A stretch of DNA of 64,000 bases from Entonaema liquescens (lineage: Eukaryota; Ascomycota; Sordariomycetes; Xylariales; Xylariaceae): assembly GCA_902805475.1 (NCBI GenBank), contig CADCSX010000015.1, positions 62,001 through 126,000 on the forward strand, written 5' to 3'. Position 1 is the stretch's first letter. Each line of letters begins with the position of its first letter. Positions 55,842-64,000 of this stretch are shown here, piece by piece. A program made the translations under genes and the position numbers. The notes beneath the pieces were generated by a model that was given only the letters and a program-made list of their open reading frames with translations, was not told the origin of the DNA and did not search any database.

Positions 55842-56854
55842 CCCCGTATAAACAAAACGTTATTAATTATTAAGATAAACTTTACGTAATCCCGCATTTT
55901 ATTCTTATTTTCTTAATTTTTAAACTTTCTTTCTTTTTTTTTTTATTTTCTTTTTTATTTTTAAATTACTTTTCATTTTGATAATGTTTTTTACACATGC
56001 CATTACCATTAATTACAAAAATAATTATAATATGTACATACATATAATTACTTATTATCGTTACTTTAATAAAATAATTAAAATTTCTCTTTTAATTAAC
56101 CGGGAAACTTTAACTAAATTATTTAAAATAAAAATATATTATAATTTTATTTATTATATATTAAATTTATTTTATTTAATATTTTCAAATATAAATTTAC
56201 TATTATAATTATTATTAAAAATATATAATATAATTAATGTTAAAAAGCGAAAAAAAATTATAATTTTATAAATATTATATATTTTTTATTACTTTATATT
56301 ATATTAATATATAATAAAATATTAATATTTTTTATATTTTTAAATTAATCATTTTACGTAACGAATTGTTAATTAAAAATTATATAAAACTTATAAAAAT
56401 TATGTAAATGCGATTAAAATTAATATAAATTTAAATAAAATTTATATTAAATATATTTAATAAACGTAAAATTAAAAAATAATTAATTTTTAAAATTATT
56501 TAATATTTATATTAATACGTTTTATTATACATTATACTTCTTTTAACTTTAATAAGTTTAATATAAAAAGATTAATATTTATATAATAATATATAAATTT
56601 TATTTTAATATTTTTTTTAACAAATTCTATATATGAAAAAAAAAATGTAGCTTAATAAAAAATTTTTTTTAAAAATATTTAAATTAAAAAAAAAATTATT
56701 TAAAATAATTATAAAGTATATTAATGTTTATATATGTAATTTAATTATTATTTAATATTATAACAAATTTCATTATTTTTTTATATTATATTTATAATTA
56801 AATAAAAAATAAAATTATATAATGATTAATTAAAAATTATCTTAACTTACAATT

Positions 56855-56859
56855 AAATG
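56855..56859. repeat. Left target-site duplication of the solo LTR
   Basis: AAATG immediately precedes the LTR and matches the five bases immediately after it. Confidence 0.85.
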
Positions 56860-57049
56860 TGTCACGGTTGGGAGTCACGGTCAAGAGTCATGTAGATGAT
56901 TGGCGAAGCTAGTCACCTACCTGACTTAGTACTTGAGTCAAGACTTAGCCTTATATATATAAGGCCTTGCAATATGCTATAAGGCTCTTGATGTTTTAGG
57001 TTCCCTAGAACATCATTTTCTTCTTTAGCGACTTTTTGGTTTCGTGATA
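56860..57049. mobile_element. Solo LTR of a retrotransposon, 190 bp, not RIP-mutated
   Basis: An island of about 40% GC (77 of 190) inside the AT desert. It begins TGTCACGG and ends CGTGATA. The ends are inverse repeats (TGTCACG with CGTGACA) apart from one C-to-T change in the last copy. The 5-bp duplication AAATG flanks both sides (56855-56859 and 57050-57054). Inside is an 18-bp palindrome, GCCTTATATATATAAGGC (56948-56965), that includes a TATA box. There is no internal retrotransposon sequence beside it. The features fit a solo LTR left by recombination of a gypsy- or copia-type element. Family and strand are not decided. Confidence 0.85.
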
Positions 57050-57054
57050 AAATG
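57050..57054. repeat. Right target-site duplication of the solo LTR
   Basis: AAATG immediately follows the LTR and equals the left flank. Confidence 0.85.
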
Positions 57055-60000
57055 CTTACATATTTGTATATTATAAATATATTAAATCTAAAAATACGTT
57101 TTTAATTATTTAAAATTTAATCTCGGTTTAGATTTTCTTTTAATTTTTTAATCTTAATTATTATCGTTTTTATTATTTAATAAATTATTATTATTATTAC
57201 TTGATGAATTTAAATAATTTTTAATAATTGAAAAATTATAATAACTAAATTTTGTTTTTATTATAATAACGTTTTATTATTATTTAATTATATTAAATTA
57301 TAAAAAAAAATTTAAACGAATAATACTTTTATTTTAATATTCGTAAAATGTAATTTATTAATGTTTTATTTAACTTTTATAAGTTTATTTAATGGGATAG
57401 TAATTTTAATCTTTTTTATTTTTTAATAATTATAATAATAATAATTATAAATAGATATTTTTATAAATATAATAAAAAGTATAAGGTATTTAATAAATTT
57501 TAATAATAAAGTTATTTAAAACGTTATATTATATAAAATTATAAAACCACGATTTTATATATATTAATAATAATAATATTATTATTATTAAAGTAAAACG
57601 TAAATATATAAATATATTAAATTATAATAAATAAATAATTATTAATATAAAAAGTAAATATTAAATAAAAATTTAATAAGTTTATATTATTAAATTATCC
57701 CGTACTTTTATATTTATAATTTTTAAGTTAATTAAATTATTTTGTTATTAATTATATTAATAAGTATTTATAATTTTTATATTTTAAATATATGTAAAAA
57801 AAAAGATTAAAAAAAATCGAAATTTAATTTTAATTATTATAATTTTGTTAAAGTTAATTGAAATAATAAAAATTTATAAATATTGGATTAAAAAGGAGTA
57901 AAAAAATGTTATAATAATTAAGCGGTGGGCGTTATAATAATAAATAAGTATTTAATTTAGTAATTAATTTAATTGTATTAATTATGCCGGTGGATAAGTT
58001 ATTTCTTTATTAATCTTTTTTTTAAAACTTTAATTAATATTATAAATTTATATTTACTTTTAATAAATATTTTATTAAAGTTAATAATATTTTAATTATT
58101 ATAGTTTATTTCGGATAGGTTAATTACTATTTTATTTTTATTATTTTTATTAATAATTATTTACGGATTATCTTAAATATTTAACAAAATAATTAAAGTT
58201 TTTTACCGATATTTTATAATGTTAAATAAAGTTAAAATAATAAATTTTAATTATTAATTTTTAAAATATATGCATTAATTACTTAAATATTTATTATTTA
58301 AACATTAATCTTTTAAACATTAATTAATTAAATATTATATAATGAAATATTATAAATATTAACCCTTTAAATATTAAAATTTAAAAAATTAAATCCTTTA
58401 ATTTTATTTTATTTACAAAAATTTAAAAAAAAATAATCGAAAAAAGCTATTTTATTAATTATTAAAAAAAAATATTTATATATTTATAAAAAAAGTAAAA
58501 AAATAGGTATATTAAAATAATAAAGGAAATAATTGTAAATAAATATATTAAATAAATAATAAATATAAATATAAATAAATATATTATATTAATAAAAAAT
58601 ATTAATTTAAATATAAAAAGATAAGATTAAATATAAGTTGGGGTATAAAATAAAGAAATTATAAATCTTTTTTATATTTTTACTTTTTTTAATAAAAAAT
58701 ATATAAAGGTTAAATAAAATAATTAATAAATAAAATATAAATAAAAAAAAACGGTTAATAAAAGATAATCTTTTCTAAGTTAATTTTTATAAAAATATAA
58801 TTAATAAATAATAAAAATAGTAAAAGAAAAATAATAATAATAATTTAAATAAAAAATATATTATATATTAAATTTCGTAATATATTATTAATTATTTAAA
58901 ACGCCTTGTAATATTAAAATAAAAATTATTAATAGGTATTTTTAAAGTAATATACTTTATTTTTTAAAGTTGTTAATTAATTGGAAAAACTTAAAAGTAA
59001 AGCGGAATTTTAAACTTAAAGTAACTTTTATTAAATAAATATTTTATTTAAAAAAAATAAAAGTAAAATATGGTAAAAAAAATAATAATAATTTTTGGTA
59101 TTAAAAATAATAGTAATTTTTAATATTAAATTTAAAATTGAAAAAAACGAAAAAATAAAAAAAAGATAAAAATAAAAAAATATTTTTAATTAATAAAAAA
59201 TCTTATATAAATATATTATTTTTATTATTTAATTATAAGTAAAATTATAATTCTTTTTTTAAAATTATATTTTTAATTATTAATAAAGTGGTTATAAATA
59301 AAATTAAAATTTTTTAATTAACTATTTTTTTATTAATTTTAATAAAAAATTATTTATAAATTTTATTTTATATTATTTCCATCCCTTTAAACTATTTTAT
59401 ATATAAAATAATAATTTAACTAATAAAAATAATTAATATTAATTAAAGAATATATAAATTTATATTAAAAAAATATATATTAAAAAATATATTATATCTT
59501 ATTATATAATATATTATATTATATTTTAATATTATTTTATAAATTAAAAATAATTATATATATTTATATAAATTACGTAAAATTATATATTATTATATAA
59601 AATATATTAATTTAATATTTAAAAACTTTATAATATTTAATAATAAAATATATATATATATTAAATTAATTTAATTTAAAATAAGATATAAATTTTTTAA
59701 AATATAAAGATTAAAGTTTTTTCGTTATAAAGTTTCAAGATTTTTATAATTTTTGCTTAAAATATAATTTAAAATATATATTAATTTTAATTATATTTAA
59801 TTTAATACGTTGTGTAAATTTGGTAAAAAGTAAGTTCGGATTATTTTTAAAAACTATATATAATATATTAAATTTAATTAAATAAGTATTTTTAATAATT
59901 TTTTTTTATAAAATTAATTTTAATATTTATATGTTATTTAATCCCCGAGGTTTATATATATAAAAAGGTACAAAATGTGTAATTTTAAGGTAATAATAGT

Positions 60001-60200
60001 AATAACATATTATAATAATTTTAAAAATTAAATATTATAAAAATGTATAAGTTTTAAACTTAAATATTAAAGAAAATATATATTTTAAAAAAAATATAAA
60101 AATAAAAAAATGTTTAAATAAATAAAGGTGTCTTCGTTTATTAAGGAAATATATTTAATAAAATAAAAGGGAATTTTTATAAGATTTTATAATAACTTAA

Positions 60201-60262
60201 ATTTACAAGTTAAAAATTTTATATATATTTAAATTTTTAATATTTAATTTTAATAACATTTA
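60201..60262 (+). mobile_element. MITE-like element, copy 4 (left-end fragment)
   Basis: Only the left 60 bp matches the family (AAGTTAAAAATTTTATATAT and the AT-rich run that follows). The rest is missing or too degraded to follow. Confidence 0.45.
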
Positions 60263-63200
60263 TAATATACTTATATAATTTTTATTATTTTATTTTTTTA
60301 ATTTTTTTGTAAAAGAAATATTATTATAATTTTGTATTTTTTTATAATATTTTTATTAAATTTTATTAATTAATTAATTTAATTTACTGTTTTAAATAAT
60401 AAATATAATTATATTTAATATTAAAAAAATAAAGTAAAATTGTTAATATAATTTTCCAATTTAAAAATTATTTTTTATATTTTATTAATATTATTATAAA
60501 TTTTTTAACCAATTAAATCTTTAAAATTGCTCCGTAATTAATAGCATTTTTCTTCGTTATATTATTGTATTAAATTTATAAAAAATATAAATAATATAAA
60601 AAAGTTATATAAAATGTATTTTATTAAATAATACTAATTATTAATATTTTTACTTAATAATAAAATAAGTTAATTAATTTTATAAAAAATTTATTAAATG
60701 TATATAAATATATAATTAATTAATTAAAAATTAAGTTTATTTATAATTTATAATCCGGTAATACTTTAACCTTTTATTTTATTATAAATAATATTTATAT
60801 TTTTTATAATAATAATTTTATATATATATTTTTTAAATAAAATATTTATATAAATAAAAGGTTTTTTTTTAAATTTTTTTAATTTTTTTTTTATTTTTTA
60901 TTTTAATTTTAATAATTATATTTTTATTTTATCTTATTGACTTATTTTTTTATAATACTTTGCTGTAATTAAGCTTAATAAAATAAAGTTATAAATGTTA
61001 TTTATACTTAAAATATATAATTTATTTTTTATTAATTAAAGTTAAAACCTTTAATATTACGCAATTTAATATTTTATAATAATTTTTTTAACTTTATAAT
61101 TAATTTTTTAATTGTTAAAAAAATAATTTAAATTTTATTATATTTATATTTTTAAATTCCTTTATTTATAATGCGAAACGATAGGTTAAAAACGAGTTCC
61201 ATAAAGCTTATATTAATAAACATTGTGCTTTATTAATACCAACATTAAATACTTTAATAATTTTAATTAATTTATTAAATAAATTATACATAAATTATTA
61301 ATTACTTTTCGTTAATTTTTTTTTTAATACTTAATCTTTTCCATTAACAAGTTTTATAATTAATTTTATAAAGTTTTTTTTTTATCATTACATTAAATTA
61401 AACATTATTATTTTAAAAGAAATATGTTATTTTTATTGTTTCCGAAATTATTTAAATAATTGTTAATTAAGTTTAAATTGTTTTAATATATTGGTAATTT
61501 ATTTAAATACCATTAACATATATTATAAAATTATTTTTATATATTTATATAAATTTTTATTTTTTTAACTTTTTTATAACATTAATTAATTATGTTAATT
61601 TTTTTATAATAATAAATAATATTATTTAATATTTTATTATTATATTTAATAAATTTTTACGTATAAATATTATTTATTTTTTTATATTAATTGGAGTTAA
61701 TTTCATTATTAAAATAAAATTTTAGTATTAAAATGGAGGATTAAATAAGTTATTATGGTAAAAGAGTTTTATAAAAGATTTAAAATTGTTTTTATAAAAG
61801 TTTTTGAAGAAATAATGGTTTTGGAATTAAAAAATAATAAAAAAAAGAATTAATTTAAAAAAGATTATATTAAAGCTTTTAAGGATAATAATTATAATAA
61901 CAGCAAAAAAATGTAAGTTATACGGAAAAATATAAAAGGAAAAAAGAAAAAACGCGTAATAAATTTTAACCGTTAAATAAATATAATTTGCTAAATAATC
62001 ATTAATTTTTAAATAAATAATAATTATTAAGTTAAATTAAATTATTAAGTAAATATTGGATATTAAATAAATTTTAATTATTAAGTAAATATAAATTATT
62101 AAATAGAAGTTAAAAAAGAAAATATATTTATAAATTTAAATATAAATTTAAATATAAATAATTTATATAAAAAAGATAAAATAAGTTTTAAAAATAACTT
62201 AATAAGTAACTTTAAAAATTTTTAAAATTAAAATAATAATAATTTTAGTAATAATTTCAGTAGCAGTTTTTATAATGTTAAAAAAGAATTACGTAATAAT
62301 TTTTATAAAAAAGGTTTTTTTTATTAAGTTTAAGTTTTACTTAATTATATCTGTTATATTATATAATCTTTTATTTAATAAGTTAATGTAAGCTATTTAA
62401 TTTATTTTTAATAATATTAACTTTTTCTAATTTAATAATTTTATTAAATCTTTTTTAAAACGGAGATAAGTTTGTTTAAAAAATATTAAATTTATTTTAT
62501 AAACTAATTAATAATTATTTTATATTTTAATTAATTTTATTATTATTATATTATAGGATTAATAACATTTTAAAATATTTAAATTATTATATTATAAAAT
62601 CCTTTAACGTATTTTTAATATAATTATATATTTTAAATATTAATATAATATAATTTTATATTAATATATTTTTTTTCCTTTATTATTAATTGTATTGTTT
62701 ATTAATTATTGTTAAAAATTCTTTATTTTTTAACTATTTTTAATTTAATATTTTTAAATAAATATTAAAAAATATTTTTTTTATAACTTTTTTCGTAATT
62801 ATAAATTTAATTTTCGTAATTAACGTTAATATTATTATTTGTTAAATAATTTTTTATATTATTTATTTATTAAATACCGAAATAATATAATTATAAAATA
62901 AATATATTATTTTATAATCGTTAATAAATAACACATTTTTAATTATAAATAATAATTTAAATTTCCATATTTAATATAAGGTTTCCATTTAATATATAAA
63001 TACTTAATAATTTAGTTAATTATTTTTAATTATTAAAAAGTAAATTTAATAAAATAATATAAAAATTGTAATTTTACATATATTACTTTTAAATATATTA
63101 TTATATTATAGTTTTAAGATAGTTATATATGTTTTTATTATATTTAAATTATATTATTTAAAATATTAAAAAAATTAATTTTTTAATATTTTTATTAAGA

Positions 63201-63879
63201 AACTCTTAATTATATATTAATAAATTTAATTTATAATCCTTAACTTAATTTTTTAATACCATTAATTAGTTAATAATAATAATTTTAAATTTGAATCTTT
63301 TTTATATGTTTATTAAATATATTAATTTCGTTTTTTATAAATATATTAATAATTAAAATATTATTATTATATTTAAATATTTAAGTTTATATATTTTTAA
63401 CTTAAAATATTAACTAATTTAATTAATTATTTGGTTTATTTTTAATAAAATGTTTTTGTACATTTTATTAAGAAATGTGTTAATTATAATAAAATTTAAA
63501 TATTTATTTAATATAATTTATATTTATAATATTTTATTATATTTTATAAAAAAATTAAATAAATTTTAAAATATTTTTTAAAATATTTATAAAAAAAAAC
63601 GTTTAAATTTCTTTTTTAAAATAATATATTTTATATTTAATTGCAAATTTTTTTTTAATCTTTATTTCCGTAACGTTTTATTTAAAAACGTTTAAAATAT
63701 TAAATTTTAGATAATTTAATTTTAAATATTATAAATCTTTTATATTTTTATTTTCTAATTAAAATATAAATGTTTTTTTTATTAAGGTTAATATAAAATA
63801 AGTTATAATATTAGTTATTTTATTATTATATAATATATATATAATAAATATATAAAAAAACTATAAATAACTTATATTT

Positions 63880-64000
63880 AAAAAAATTATATATAAATTA
63901 AAAAGAATTATATAATATTATTAAAGTTATAATAAATAATAAATTATTTAATTTTAATATATAAGTTATTATTAATTCTTTATTTAATATTAATTTTATA
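63880..64000 (-). mobile_element. MITE-like element, copy 5 (inverted, cut by window end)
   Basis: Read on the minus strand, this matches the middle and right part of the family (AAAGAATTAATAATAACTTA and TTTAATTTATATATAATTT), with an internal deletion. It continues past the window. Confidence 0.5.

Larger units (their letters stand above)
24781..64000. other. Extreme AT-rich, gene-free block (RIP-type AT isochore), continuing past the window
   Basis: GC drops abruptly at about 24,780 and stays very low for the remaining 39 kb, with many 60-base stretches holding 0-5 G or C. Stops are dense in all frames and no protein-like frame survives. The composition and the transition-only differences between repeat copies fit repeat-induced point mutation of former transposons. 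It could be a centromeric, subtelomeric or interstitial AT isochore. No telomeric TTAGGG repeats are seen. Fungal mitochondrial DNA is unlikely, because it would carry recognisable genes, rRNA and tRNAs. Confidence 0.85.

Noticed and set aside
55978..56208. 76-codon frame in the AT desert
   Set aside because: Composition-driven, with no recognisable family.
24781..64000. Idea that the AT block is mitochondrial DNA or a nuclear mitochondrial insertion
   Set aside because: No mitochondrial gene, rRNA or tRNA can be recognised, and GC is lower than usual for fungal mitochondria. RIP-type decay explains it better.

Overview
The window looks like nuclear DNA of a filamentous ascomycete (Pezizomycotina). 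Genes carry short introns of about 50-100 nt with GTRNGT donors and CTAAY-like branch sites. Two regulators have fungal Zn2Cys6 clusters, and the other products are fungal families. The second half is an AT desert of the kind made by repeat-induced point mutation (RIP). A Sordariomycete is plausible, but that is a guess from style.

Positions 1 to about 24,780 are a normal gene region with seven complete genes and one partial gene. In order: the 3' end of glutaminyl-tRNA synthetase (+), an F-box/leucine-rich-repeat protein (+), a short-chain dehydrogenase (-), a GT31-type glycosyltransferase (+) broken by an in-frame TAG, a large Zn2Cys6 regulator (-), a second Zn2Cys6 regulator whose zinc cluster is spread over four exons including 13-nt and 10-nt micro-exons (-), a secreted-then-anchored cysteine-rich membrane protein (+), and a fucose-permease-type MFS transporter (-). 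All exon joins given here were read by hand from splice signals and checked for reading phase. The genes do not form an obvious pathway cluster.

From about 24,780 to the window end (39 kb) the sequence falls abruptly to very low GC, around or under 10% by eye, with no believable gene. It is not featureless. It holds a young, unmutated 190-bp solo LTR with a perfect 5-bp target duplication (56,860-57,049). It holds a 1.08-kb tandem array built strictly from 27-bp multiples with an exact 243-bp higher-order period (46,634-47,713). It holds a family of roughly 270-bp elements with about 50-bp terminal inverted repeats (two 271-bp copies, one of 262 bp, two partial) and a second dispersed repeat pair. 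Residual C and G are strongly strand-skewed in blocks. No telomere repeats, rRNA, tRNA or CRISPR were seen.

Nothing here is clearly a new biological system. The items most worth a second look are the higher-order satellite, the clean LTR inside the RIP desert, the micro-exon zinc cluster, and the single TGG-to-TAG change in the glycosyltransferase, which has the base context expected of RIP.
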